Made by a program: the position numbers and the translations under genes. Source: Clostridiaceae bacterium UBA6110 (GTDB lineage Bacteria > Bacillota > Clostridia > Clostridiales > Clostridiaceae). From it: 64,000 nt of DNA. The notes under the pieces are model-generated. The model worked only from the letters and a program-made list of their open reading frames with translations, was not told the origin of the DNA and did no database searches. Positions within the stretch are counted from its first letter, which is position 1. Every line of letters begins with the position of its first letter. Positions 15,474 to 24,103 of this stretch are shown here, piece after piece. The stretch is taken from NCBI GenBank assembly GCA_002428415.1, contig DIWI01000088.1, forward strand, positions 1 to 64,000. Direction: 5' to 3'.

Positions 15474-17838
15474 AAGACTGGGACATGAGATGATTCTTTT
15501 CGACGGGGCAATGGGGACGATGCTTCAGGCCTATGGCATGAAGCCTGGACAGAATCCTGAGCTTCTTAACCTTGAAAAACCGGAGCTCATAAGAAAGATA
15601 CATGCGGAATATATAGAAGCCGGAGCCGACATCATAACCACCAACACCTTCGGGGCGAATTCCTATAAGCTCTTTGAAACCGGACGGACTGCTGAGGAAG
15701 TAATTTCAGCTGCAGTAAGGATCGCAAAGGATGCCGCAAAAGGTACGAAAACGCTTGTCGCACTTGACATGGGACCAGTTGGTCGTATGATGAAGCCAAT
15801 AGGTCTCCTCGATTTCGAGGAGGCATACGACCTGTTCAGTGAGCAGGTCATTGCCGGAGAAAAAGCGGGTGCTGACCTTATACTGATCGAGACCATGTCG
15901 GACCTTGGAGAGATGAGGGCTGCAGTACTTGCTGCCAAGGAAAATTCAATGCTTCCGGTATTCGCAACCATGACCTTTTCAGATGATGGCAATACTCTGA
16001 CAGGAACAAGCCCTGAGATCATGGCCATGTCACTGGATGCACTGGGAGTGGATGCACTTGGCGTCAACTGTTCCCTTGGACCGAAGGAGCTCCTTCCGAT
16101 TGTAGAAAGGGTCCTCTCAGCCACGAACACCCCTGTGATGGTTCAGGCAAATGCAGGACTTCCCATAACAGAGCACGGGGTTTCCAGGTATTCAGTCACC
16201 GATGATGATTTCCTTGAGTCAGCAAAGCAGTTTGCAGACCTTGGTGTATCAGTCATAGGAGGATGCTGCGGAACTACACCTGCCTATACGGCAAAGCTCT
16301 CTGAAGCCAGGTCATTCTACAGGAAGCGCCAACAGAAGTCCCTCAAAAGATATGTCTGCTCCGCCCAGAGGTCAGTTTGCCTTGACGGGAAGGTCACTCT
16401 TATTGGAGAGAGGATAAACCCATCAGGTAACAAGGCTCTCAAGGAGCAGTTCGTTGCTGGCAATCCGCTGGCTGCAGTGAAGGTAGCTTTCGAGCAGGTC
16501 CAGAAGGGCGCTGAGGTGCTTGATGTCAATACTTCTCTTCCTCAGATAGACGAATCAGGGTACATGACACAGATAATCGACGGGATGAGCGGTCTTGTGG
16601 ATGCGCCTCTTCAGTTCGACTCAACCAAGCCTGAGGTCCTTGAGAAGGCTCTGAGGAGATATTCAGGAGTGGCAATAGTCAATTCCGTCAACGGAAAGAA
16701 GTCTTCAATGGATTCCATATACCCAATAGTAAAGAAGTATGGTGCCTTTGTTGTTGCGCTGTGCCTTGACGATGATGGTATACCTGATGATGCGAAAGGC
16801 AGGACTAATGTAGCTGAGAAGCTCATAGATGAAGCAATGAAGTACGGGATAGATGAAGGAAGGCTCCTGATAGACTGCCTGGTGCTTACGGCATCAGCTC
16901 AGCAGAAGGCTGTTATGGAGACACTGCACGCCATGAGATGGGTGAAGTCTGAAACCAGGGCACTTACTACACTTGGACTAAGCAACGTATCCTTCGGGCT
17001 GCCATTCAGGGCACTTATCAACAGGACCTACTTTGCAATGGCACTTACATCAGGACTTGATACGGTCATCATCAATCCGGGTGCAGAGGGAATAGTGGAC
17101 ACCCTTAAGGCGTTCAACGTGCTTGCAGGCATAGATGATGGTGCTATAGACTATATCGCCTACAATAATCAGCTTAATCCTGTTAAGAAGGAAGAGATCA
17201 GGAAGGAAGGAGCCTCAAAGTCCTTCAGGGAGATGCTCCTTGAAGGGGATTCGAAGGGTATCCTTGAGATAACGAAATCTCTGCTTGAAAAGGAGCCACC
17301 ACTCTCAGTAGTCGATAACCATATCGTACCTGCACTTGATGAAGTGGGAAGGCTTTTCGAGGAAAAGACAATATTCCTTCCTCAGCTCATAAGGGCGGCA
17401 GAGACTGCCGGCACCTCATTTGAGACCATAAGGGCCAAGCTCACTGCAGGAAGTGAAAAGCTTGAAACAAAAGGGACGATCGTCATGGCAACGGTCCGGG
17501 GTGACATACACGACATCGGAAAGAACCTGGCAAGGGTACTTCTTGAGAACTATGGTTATGAGATAATTGACCTTGGCAAGGATGTGCCGACAGAAGCAAT
17601 CGTTCAGGCAGTAAAGGCAAGGGACATAAGGCTGGTAGGCCTTTCAGCACTTATGACCACGACGGTTTCTTCCATGGAAGAGACGATACAGGCACTCAGG
17701 AAGGAAGTTCCTGGTGTGAAGGTATTCGTAGGCGGCGCGGTGCTTACCGAAAGCTACGCAAAGTCAATAGGAGCCGACTATTACTGCAAGGACGCAAGGG
17801 TAGGAGTTCTTGTGGCAGCTGAGGTATTCAGTCAATAG
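15460..17838 (+). CDS. metH: Cobalamin-dependent methionine synthase lacking the activation domain
   Basis: 792 residues against about 1,200 for full-length MetH. The homocysteine-binding domain (1-300) has its zinc cysteines in NCSLGP (near 202) and GGCCG (near 266). A pterin-binding domain follows (about 310-570, GERINPSGNK). The cobalamin cap and Rossmann domains (about 590-792) carry DIHDIGKN, the DxHxxG cobalt-ligand motif. The activation module is a separate gene just upstream. ATG 15460 has AAGGGAG at 8 bases; it overlaps the upstream gene by 14 bases. Confidence 0.93.
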   Translation: MNKLERLGHEMILFDGAMGTMLQAYGMKPGQNPELLNLEKPELIRKIHAEYIEAGADIITTNTFGANSYKLFETGRTAEEVISAAVRIAKDAAKGTKTLVALDMGPVGRMMKPIGLLDFEEAYDLFSEQVIAGEKAGADLILIETMSDLGEMRAAVLAAKENSMLPVFATMTFSDDGNTLTGTSPEIMAMSLDALGVDALGVNCSLGPKELLPIVERVLSATNTPVMVQANAGLPITEHGVSRYSVTDDDFLESAKQFADLGVSVIGGCCGTTPAYTAKLSEARSFYRKRQQKSLKRYVCSAQRSVCLDGKVTLIGERINPSGNKALKEQFVAGNPLAAVKVAFEQVQKGAEVLDVNTSLPQIDESGYMTQIIDGMSGLVDAPLQFDSTKPEVLEKALRRYSGVAIVNSVNGKKSSMDSIYPIVKKYGAFVVALCLDDDGIPDDAKGRTNVAEKLIDEAMKYGIDEGRLLIDCLVLTASAQQKAVMETLHAMRWVKSETRALTTLGLSNVSFGLPFRALINRTYFAMALTSGLDTVIINPGAEGIVDTLKAFNVLAGIDDGAIDYIAYNNQLNPVKKEEIRKEGASKSFREMLLEGDSKGILEITKSLLEKEPPLSVVDNHIVPALDEVGRLFEEKTIFLPQLIRAAETAGTSFETIRAKLTAGSEKLETKGTIVMATVRGDIHDIGKNLARVLLENYGYEIIDLGKDVPTEAIVQAVKARDIRLVGLSALMTTTVSSMEETIQALRKEVPGVKVFVGGAVLTESYAKSIGADYYCKDARVGVLVAAEVFSQ

Positions 17839-17849
17839 GCTTAAGATCC

Positions 17850-17874
17850 AAGGATGGGAGACCATCCTTTTTTC
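17850..17874 (+). terminator. Terminator of the met operon
   Basis: AAGGATGG / CCATCCTT stem with 4-base loop followed by TTTTT. Confidence 0.88.
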
Positions 17875-18278
17875 ATGCGCAAAATCGTGAAAACCCAAAG
17901 AATAAATCCTGGAATCTGAAGCAAGGCCGGTCATCTTATCCCAAAAGTCAGAATGTTAATGGAAAATGAATAAAATGTAGAAATGGTGAGATATTTGAAA
18001 TTACTGTAAACCGGTTCAGATATGAACAATTTGTTTTACTGAAAATCAAGTTACAGTCAATCAATACTGGAATACATATCGATACATAATATTATATGTG
18101 TATTTTTAATACATTGAGTGAGTTTGGTTTTGCCATTTCTTAAATAATGATAGTACAGCTTGATATGTCTGATAATTTGAATTATCGCAATATTGCCAGT
18201 TGTTTGACAATAAATTTCCGTATTGTTAACCTGAAGCTATAGATTAATGTTTAGTGCTTATGAAGAGGAGGTTTGGAA
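17875..18278 (+). promoter_or_regulatory. Regulatory region of the acetoin-type operon
   Basis: AT-rich, no gene. It contains palindromes GATAATT-TG-AATTATC (18171-18186) and GCAATATTGC (18187-18196). TTGACA at 18204-18209 is a likely -35 box. It is embedded in a near-perfect inverted repeat TTGACAATA-N8-TATTGTTAA (18204-18229), a plausible repressor site. No sigma-54 GG-N10-GC element was found, unlike many acetoin operons. Confidence 0.5.
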
Positions 18279-18542
18279 ATGGTAGAGCAGATAATCATGC
18301 CGAAGCTTGGAATGATGGAAGCGGATATCCGGCTCAGCGAGTGGTTGGTGAAGGAAGGCGAGCTTGTAGCGGAGGATCAGGAGCTGTGCGAGGTGGAGAG
18401 CCAGAAGATAACGAATCAGGTGAAGGCTAAGGCTGGCGGCACTGTGCTTAAGCTGCTTGTGGATGAAGGCGAAGAGGTTCCTATTGGCACTGTGATTGCG
18501 CTGCTTGGCGAACCAGGGGATGATATTTCAGAGTTTTTATAG
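18279..18542 (+). CDS. Free lipoyl-domain protein (E2 lipoyl carrier)
   Basis: 87 residues forming one biotinyl/lipoyl domain. The lipoylation motif is VESQKITNQV with Lys near residue 38, and the flanking half-repeat GGTVLKLLVDEGEEVPIG is typical. It would carry the swinging lipoamide arm between E1 and E2 active sites of the 2-oxo acid or acetoin dehydrogenase complex encoded downstream. ATG 18279 is 7 bases after GAGGAGG. The oddity is that the domain is its own gene, while the E2 catalytic core lies 3 kb away in the same operon. Confidence 0.85.
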   Translation: MVEQIIMPKLGMMEADIRLSEWLVKEGELVAEDQELCEVESQKITNQVKAKAGGTVLKLLVDEGEEVPIGTVIALLGEPGDDISEFL

Positions 18543-18554
18543 GAAGGTCTTGAG

Positions 18555-19622
18555 ATGATAGGTATAATCGCCAATCCGTCCTCAGGAAAGGACATAAGAA
18601 GACTTGTAGCACAGGCAACCGTATTCGACAATATGGAGAAGGTCAACATCATACAGAGGATACTGTCCGTGATCCACGCTTCAGGGCTCAGGGAAATATG
18701 CGTGATGCCCGATGCATTCCAGATAATCGAAAAGGCCTGCGAGCATCTCAAGAGAAGCATGAAGATAGATGTGGAGATAAAATATCTTGATATCCTTGTG
18801 GAGAATGACCAGGCAGATTCAACCAATGCAGCGAGAATCCTCAATGAAATGGGAGCATCCTGCATAATAACCCTTGGCGGTGACGGTACTAACAGGGCTG
18901 TAGCGAAGTCCTGCGGTGAAGTGCCGCTTATTCCTGTTTCAACCGGTACCAATAATGTATTTCCAAGGATGATGGAAGGTACACTTGCAGGCATGGCAGC
19001 GGTGGTGGCAGAAAGGGACAAGGAAAAAGAATGGCTCAGGATGAATAAAAGAAAGTGCATAAAGGTATATAAGAATGGGGTATTCACTGACATCGCACTT
19101 GTTGATGCGGCAATAACCAGCGACCTCTTTGTAGGTGCAAGGGCCCTGTACGACCCTTCAGCCATCAGTGAGCTGATGGTTACAGTAGCCAAACCAGACT
19201 GTCTTGGAATGTCGGCAATCGCAGGAAGCGTTCATCCTGTGGAGGAGACGGACCCAAACGGTGTTTATGTGGAGCTTGGTGAAAAGGGATGCGTGGAGAC
19301 ATGGGTGCCCATGGCTCCCGGAGTAATGAGCAAAATTGCATTTAAGGGGTACAGGGAAGTTATCCCTCATGAGAGGATATTGGTTAAGGCAGAAGAGGGG
19401 ATGGTAGCCCTCGATGGTGAAAGGGAGGTACCTTTCAACAAAGGCGACAGGATAGAGCTTGAACTGAGCCCTGACGGACCCGTGGTGATCGATATCCATG
19501 AGACTCTCAAGGCGGCATCTGGCAGCGGTTTCTTCATTGAGTGCGGCGAAGGGTCGAAGGATGTTTTGGAAGGCTTCAGCTTCTACAGGCGCTGCGGGGA
19601 GGATACTCCCCGGGGAATTTGA
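18555..19622 (+). CDS. acoX: AcoX-like ATP-NAD kinase-family protein
   Basis: 355 residues related to NAD/diacylglycerol kinases. GGDGTNRAV near residue 107 is the nucleotide-binding motif, with STGTNN at about 132. AcoX proteins sit in acetoin dehydrogenase operons; their reaction is not established. It lies 12 bases after the lipoyl-domain gene and 20 bases before E1 alpha. Its presence is the main reason to read the operon as acetoin-related rather than pyruvate dehydrogenase. Confidence 0.82.
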   Translation: MIGIIANPSSGKDIRRLVAQATVFDNMEKVNIIQRILSVIHASGLREICVMPDAFQIIEKACEHLKRSMKIDVEIKYLDILVENDQADSTNAARILNEMGASCIITLGGDGTNRAVAKSCGEVPLIPVSTGTNNVFPRMMEGTLAGMAAVVAERDKEKEWLRMNKRKCIKVYKNGVFTDIALVDAAITSDLFVGARALYDPSAISELMVTVAKPDCLGMSAIAGSVHPVEETDPNGVYVELGEKGCVETWVPMAPGVMSKIAFKGYREVIPHERILVKAEEGMVALDGEREVPFNKGDRIELELSPDGPVVIDIHETLKAASGSGFFIECGEGSKDVLEGFSFYRRCGEDTPRGI

Positions 19623-19642
19623 CTTTAATAGGGGGTAAGACT

Positions 19643-20626
19643 GTGAAAGTACCAAATGAGGATCTCATAAAGCTGTATGGCGAAATGTGGCTGATAAGGC
19701 TTTTTGAAAAAAGGCTTTCTGACCTTTTCGCAAAGGGTGTCCTTCCCGGATTCATACATCTCGGGATAGGACAGGAAGCGTTCATGGCAGGAACGCACTA
19801 CAACATTAAACCTGGTGACAGCGTAGGCACAAGCCACAGGGAGCACGGACTCCTGCTTGGACTTGGTATAAGTCCCAATGCACTGATGGCTGAGCTCTAT
19901 GGAAAAGCAACCGGTTCAAACAAGGGAAAGGGAGGATCAATGCACGCCTGCTCGCCTAAGAACGGAGCGCTTGGCTGCAATGGAATCCTTGGAGATGCTC
20001 AGACCATAATAAACGGCTATGCATTCTCACACAAGTTCAGGAATGACGGGAACATAGCGATAACCATATTCGGTGACGGTGCTGCCAACAGAGGCGATGT
20101 CCATGAAGGCATGAACCTGGCCAGCGTTCTGAACCTTCCGACAGTATTCATCATAGTCAACAACGGCTACGGAATATCCATGTCAAGCAAGGATTCGTCC
20201 AATATCCAGGATCTTTCGGCAAGAGCACAGAGCTATGGCATGCCGGGGATCTCCGCAGACGGAAATGATGTCCTTGCTGTAATAGAAGCAACCGGTGAAG
20301 CATTCAGAAGAACCAGGGAAGGCGGAGGACCGTGCGTCCTGGAATTCAAGACCTACAGGCATCAGGGGCACTTCGAGGGTGATCCTGTAACATACAGGCC
20401 GAAGGAAGAGCTTGAGATGTGGATGAAGAAGGATCCTATCAAGAGACTGGAGACGATAATCCTTGAAAAGGGAATAGCAACTCCTGAGAAGCTACTTGAG
20501 GTAAAGAACGAGCAGATAGCAGTCATTGATGCTGCTCAGAAGTTCGCAGAGGAAAGCCCGTATCCTGACATTTCCGAAGTATACACCGATGTCTACTTCG
20601 AGCTTGAAGGAGGTGCTCTGAAATGA
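19643..20626 (+). CDS. acoA: Acetoin/2-oxo acid dehydrogenase E1 component, alpha subunit
   Basis: 327 residues with the thiamine diphosphate motif GDGAANRG ... VNN (about residues 140-172) and HRGH-like HQGHFEGD near 248. With the beta subunit it cleaves acetoin (or decarboxylates a 2-oxo acid) and passes the acyl unit to lipoamide. The start is GTG 19643 after GGGGGTAAG; longer forms would run back into acoX. It overlaps the beta-subunit gene by 4 bases. Confidence 0.88.
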   Translation: MKVPNEDLIKLYGEMWLIRLFEKRLSDLFAKGVLPGFIHLGIGQEAFMAGTHYNIKPGDSVGTSHREHGLLLGLGISPNALMAELYGKATGSNKGKGGSMHACSPKNGALGCNGILGDAQTIINGYAFSHKFRNDGNIAITIFGDGAANRGDVHEGMNLASVLNLPTVFIIVNNGYGISMSSKDSSNIQDLSARAQSYGMPGISADGNDVLAVIEATGEAFRRTREGGGPCVLEFKTYRHQGHFEGDPVTYRPKEELEMWMKKDPIKRLETIILEKGIATPEKLLEVKNEQIAVIDAAQKFAEESPYPDISEVYTDVYFELEGGALK

Positions 20627-21603
20627 GGGAAATAACTGTAGCACAGGCCATCAATGAGGCTCTTGCAGAAGAAATGGAAAGGAATCCTGAGGTTTTCGTA
20701 ATAGGTGAGGATGTAGGTAAGTTCGGAGGGTGCTTCGGCGTAACTGCCGGTCTCATCCAGAGGTTCCCGAAGCAGGTCATAGATTCACCAATCTCAGAAA
20801 CAGCCATAATGGGACTGTCGACAGGAGCCGCGTATATGGGCATGAAGGCGGTACCTGAGCTCATGTTCTCAGACTTTACATCAGTCGCAGCAGACTACAT
20901 AGTAAATCAGGCGACAAAATCAAGATACATGGCAGGCATGCAGGATGAAGGAAAGGTCTGCGGAATGGTGCTGAGGGTACCAAACGGAGCCGGCATAGGA
21001 GCTGCAGCCCAGCATTCACAGTGCCTTGAAGCACTGTTCATGAACATACCCGGTTTGAAGATCCTGATCCCAAGCACTCCTGCAGATTACAAGGGACTGC
21101 TGAAGACAGCAATAAGAGGCAGCGACCCTGTCCTCTTCTACGAGCACAAGCTGCTGTACGGCGTCAAGGGACTTGTTCCTGACGGCGATTATACAGTGCC
21201 GATCTGTTCTGCCGACGTAAAGAGGGAAGGCACCGATGTCACTGTAATTGCGACCCAGATGATGCTGCACAAATCCTTAAGGGCTGCAGAGAAGCTTGCC
21301 AAAGAGGGCATCAGCGTAGAGGTTGTCGATCCAAGGAGCCTTAAGCCACTTGATATCGGAACCATCGCAAAGTCAGTGGAGAAGACAGGCAGGGTAGTAC
21401 TGGTAAATGAGGCACCATGCTTCGGCAACTCCGTGACAGAGATTGGCCTTGAGATTGCAGAGCATGCGTTCAAATTCATGAAGGCAGCTCCTGTAAGGGT
21501 CTGCGGGCCAGATACCCCTATACCGTTCTCGCCTGTACTTGAAAAGGAATGGCTCGTAAACGAGGATGACATCATTGCGGGGATAAGGAAAGCTCTCGGA
21601 TAA
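20623..21603 (+). CDS. acoB: Acetoin/2-oxo acid dehydrogenase E1 component, beta subunit
   Basis: 326 residues of the transketolase-like beta subunit: MREITVAQAINEAL start, GEDVGKFGG near residue 27, pyrimidine-domain segment followed by a transketolase C-terminal domain (about 200-320). It pairs with the alpha subunit encoded just upstream. A hairpin and 70 bases separate it from the E2 core gene. Confidence 0.9.
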   Translation: MREITVAQAINEALAEEMERNPEVFVIGEDVGKFGGCFGVTAGLIQRFPKQVIDSPISETAIMGLSTGAAYMGMKAVPELMFSDFTSVAADYIVNQATKSRYMAGMQDEGKVCGMVLRVPNGAGIGAAAQHSQCLEALFMNIPGLKILIPSTPADYKGLLKTAIRGSDPVLFYEHKLLYGVKGLVPDGDYTVPICSADVKREGTDVTVIATQMMLHKSLRAAEKLAKEGISVEVVDPRSLKPLDIGTIAKSVEKTGRVVLVNEAPCFGNSVTEIGLEIAEHAFKFMKAAPVRVCGPDTPIPFSPVLEKEWLVNEDDIIAGIRKALG

Positions 21604-21620
21604 GGTTTATAAGACGTGTA

Positions 21621-21648
21621 GTCTGCGGAGGCTGATACCTCCGCAGAC
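21621..21648 (+). repeat. Perfect 11-bp intra-operon hairpin
   Basis: GTCTGCGGAGG / CCTCCGCAGAC around a 6-base loop between acoB and the E2 core gene, with no T run. It is more likely an mRNA processing or stability element than a terminator. Confidence 0.7.
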
Positions 21649-21673
21649 ATACACTTCATCGGGAGGATAAGAT

Positions 21674-22375
21674 ATGTCAGAAGCAAGATACACTGAAACG
21701 AAGGTCAGGGGACTCAGGAAGATCATAGCTGAAAGGATGTCACTAAGCGTCCATGAAAATGCTGCGATAATGCTTTCAAGGGCTGCAGATGTGACTGAGC
21801 TCATGGAGCTGCATGAGAAAAGCAAGAAGGAAGCTGAAGGTAAGGGCGTGAAGGCACCATCCATCAATGACATGGTCCTGAAGGCAGCTGCGCTTGCCCT
21901 GAGGAAGCATCCTGCACTTAACTCCACATATGAGAACGGGATTGTCAGGACCTATGAGGATATCAACGTCAACATGGCTGTAGCAATTCCAAACGGGCTC
22001 ATGACACCGGTCATAAGGAATGCAGATACCCTTAGTGTCAATGAGATCATGGCAGTGACTCGGGAGCTTACTGAAAAGGCAAGGACGGGAGCTCTTGCAG
22101 TTGAAGACATGATGGGTGGAACATTCACGGTAACCAACGTAGGAAAGATGAAGATAGAGGTCGCGACAGCCATAATAAACCCTCCCCAGGTTGCCATACT
22201 TTGTGTGGGAGCGGTAGTACCAAGGCTTGAAAGGATAAATGGGGAGATAGCTGACCGGTTCAGGCTGTACCTTAGCCTTACTGCAGACCACAGGATCATC
22301 GACGGCTATCCGGCATCGCTATACTTAGAGACCCTCTGTGAGATCCTGGAAAAGCCGGAACAGATACTGGAATAG
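21674..22375 (+). CDS. acoC: Dihydrolipoamide acyltransferase (E2) catalytic core without lipoyl or subunit-binding domains
   Basis: 233 residues corresponding only to the trimer-forming acyltransferase core. TADHRIIDG near residue 208 is the catalytic His motif and GGTFTVTNVG near 142 the conserved core strand. The N terminus begins at the core helix (LRKIIAERM); there is no lipoyl domain and no peripheral subunit-binding domain. The lipoyl arm is a separate gene at 18279. ATG follows GGGAGGAT. No E3 dehydrogenase gene lies in the operon. Confidence 0.86.
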   Translation: MSEARYTETKVRGLRKIIAERMSLSVHENAAIMLSRAADVTELMELHEKSKKEAEGKGVKAPSINDMVLKAAALALRKHPALNSTYENGIVRTYEDINVNMAVAIPNGLMTPVIRNADTLSVNEIMAVTRELTEKARTGALAVEDMMGGTFTVTNVGKMKIEVATAIINPPQVAILCVGAVVPRLERINGEIADRFRLYLSLTADHRIIDGYPASLYLETLCEILEKPEQILE

Positions 22376-22413
22376 GACTTAGGGTCAAATTCAGTGTAAT
22401 CGGAGGTATGTCA

Positions 22414-22767
22414 ATGCTTAAGAGATACGTGATTGAAATTGGAATGGGTGCCGACCTGCATGGCGGTGACATAACAAAGGCAGCTGTCAAGGCCGTGAAG
22501 GATGCGGTATCCAGATCCTGCCTGTGCGGAATAGAGGATATCCTGGAGAAGGATGTACTTAAGATGCATGTCCATGTCAAGATAGGCTGCACCGACCCGG
22601 ATAAGGTGGATAAGGCAGCAGTACTTAAGGCTGTGCCGGTCGGAAACAGGGAGATAGAGGTGGTTAAAGGTGGTCTTAACGCACATGGGCTCCAGGTACC
22701 GGTATTCGGAGCAGGTGAAACCATAGAGATCGTTATTGCTGTCTTAACTGTTTCTGTGGACATGTAA
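22414..22767 (+). CDS. Lin0512-family protein
   Basis: 117 residues. IGMGADLHGGDITKAAVKAV near residue 8, the central HVHVKIGCTDP and the final IVIAVLTVSVDM match the Lin0512 family, small proteins of unknown function. ATG 22414 lies 7 bases after GGAGG (22402-22406), better than ATG 22408. It is the last gene of the acetoin-type operon, 38 bases after the E2 core, so it may serve the same pathway. Confidence 0.7.
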   Translation: MLKRYVIEIGMGADLHGGDITKAAVKAVKDAVSRSCLCGIEDILEKDVLKMHVHVKIGCTDPDKVDKAAVLKAVPVGNREIEVVKGGLNAHGLQVPVFGAGETIEIVIAVLTVSVDM

Positions 22768-22789
22768 ACAGAAAGCGTTGGTAAAATAG

Positions 22790-22828
22790 CCTTTCAGGGC
22801 CCTATAATGGGCTTTGGAAGGTTTTTTT
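22790..22828 (+). terminator. Terminator of the acetoin-type operon
   Basis: 13-bp stem CCTTTCAGGGCCC / GGGCTTTGGAAGG with G-U pairs, 6-base loop, then seven T residues. Confidence 0.9.
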
Positions 22829-22948
22829 CTTTAAATTCGATTTTTTGCATGGTTCATTTTTTGAGACAATTGTCCTGAAATATGGGTTTCTGGCAATCAC
22901 CGGTTTGGTATACGATTACATTATCATAAAGCCTAAGGGGGAACGACA

Positions 22949-23992
22949 ATGAAAAAAGTACTGGCACTTTGCCTTTCCGTTATTACAGCAGCTTCACTTG
23001 CTGCATGCGGAAGCAAGACGGACACACCTGCAACACCATCCACAACAGCAGCAACAGCTGCTGCCTCGAAAAACCTTGTTATCTACTGTCCTCATCCTCT
23101 TGAATTCATAAATCCTCTTGTAAGCGAATTCGAGACACAGACTGGCATAAAGGTTGAAGTAATCGCAGCAGGAACCGGTGAATTGCTCAAAAGGGTAGAG
23201 TCTGAGAAATCGAATCCTCTGGGAGACATATTCTGGGGTGGATCACTTTCAACAATGAAGCCTCAGATGGCCCTCTTCGAGAACTATACCTCGGCTAATG
23301 AAGGCTCCATACAGGAAGCATTCAAGAATGTTGAAGGCTCCCTCACCAGGTTCACAGACATACCAAGTGTTCTCATGGTCAATACGGACCTCGTCGGAAG
23401 CATAGAGATAAAAGGGTATGAGGACCTGCTAAATCCTGAGCTCAAGGGAAAGATTGCATTTGCAGACCCTTCGAAATCATCCTCGTCCTATGAGCATCTC
23501 ATAAACATGCTCTATGCAATGGGCAAGGGAGACCCTGACAAGGGCTGGGAGTATGTGGAAAAGCTTGCTGAAAATCTTGACGGAAAGCTTCTCAGCGGTT
23601 CTTCAGCGGTATACAAGGGAGTCGCTGACGGAGAGTATGTCGTAGGCCTCACATTTGAAGAAGGCGGAGCCAAGTATGTCAAGGACGGAGCACCTGTTGA
23701 GCTTGTATATATGGAAGAGGGCGTTATATCCAAGCCTGACGGAATCTATATTATCAATGATGCGAAGAACATGGACAACGCGAAGAAGTTCATCGACTTC
23801 ATAACAGGCAAGGAAGCTCAGACGATAATAGTTGAGCAGCTCAACAGAAGGTCAGTAAGGACAGATGTCCCTGCACCAGAGTACCTGACAAAGAAGGAAG
23901 ACATCAATATCATATTCGATGAAGAAGTCGTCGTAACTGCAAATAAGTCAGTATGGCTCACGAAATTCAACGAGATATTCATAAGCAAATAA
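22949..23992 (+). CDS. ABC transporter substrate-binding lipoprotein (FbpA/AfuA-like)
   Basis: 347 residues with a lipoprotein signal ending LAACG (Cys near residue 20) and a Thr/Ala-rich linker before a periplasmic-binding fold. It resembles the ferric/sugar-phosphate type (LVIYCPHPLEFINPLVSEFE). The adjacent Tyr-Tyr pair that holds iron in ferric-binding FbpA is not present in the equivalent region (GEYVVGLTFEEGGAKYV), so iron is doubtful. The importer genes follow after a hairpin; kinase, regulator and phosphatase genes complete the locus. Substrate unknown. Confidence 0.82.
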   Translation: MKKVLALCLSVITAASLAACGSKTDTPATPSTTAATAAASKNLVIYCPHPLEFINPLVSEFETQTGIKVEVIAAGTGELLKRVESEKSNPLGDIFWGGSLSTMKPQMALFENYTSANEGSIQEAFKNVEGSLTRFTDIPSVLMVNTDLVGSIEIKGYEDLLNPELKGKIAFADPSKSSSSYEHLINMLYAMGKGDPDKGWEYVEKLAENLDGKLLSGSSAVYKGVADGEYVVGLTFEEGGAKYVKDGAPVELVYMEEGVISKPDGIYIINDAKNMDNAKKFIDFITGKEAQTIIVEQLNRRSVRTDVPAPEYLTKKEDINIIFDEEVVVTANKSVWLTKFNEIFISK

Positions 23993-24018
23993 CAAAAGGG
24001 AATAGCTGAAATCAGTAG

Positions 24019-24041
24019 AGCCCACAACTCTGTTGTGGGCT
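24019..24041 (+). terminator. Hairpin between binding-protein and ATPase genes
   Basis: AGCCCACAAC / GTTGTGGGCT stem, 3-base loop, weak T tail. Probably partial termination or RNA stabilisation that gives more binding protein than ATPase, common in ABC operons. Confidence 0.6.
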
Positions 24042-24103
24042 TGAATTCTAAGCTGGCAGGATAAACGAATTAAGCTTTTAAATAGCGGTAAGGAGAAAAA
24101 GGT

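Noticed and set aside
18204..18229. Rex redox-repressor box before the acetoin-type operon
   Set aside because: The TTGTTAA half-site is present on one side only and the spacing does not fit; left as an unnamed inverted repeat.
17875..18278. Sigma-54 promoter for the acetoin-type operon
   Set aside because: No TGGCA-N5-6-TTGC element could be found; a TTGACA inside an inverted repeat is present instead.
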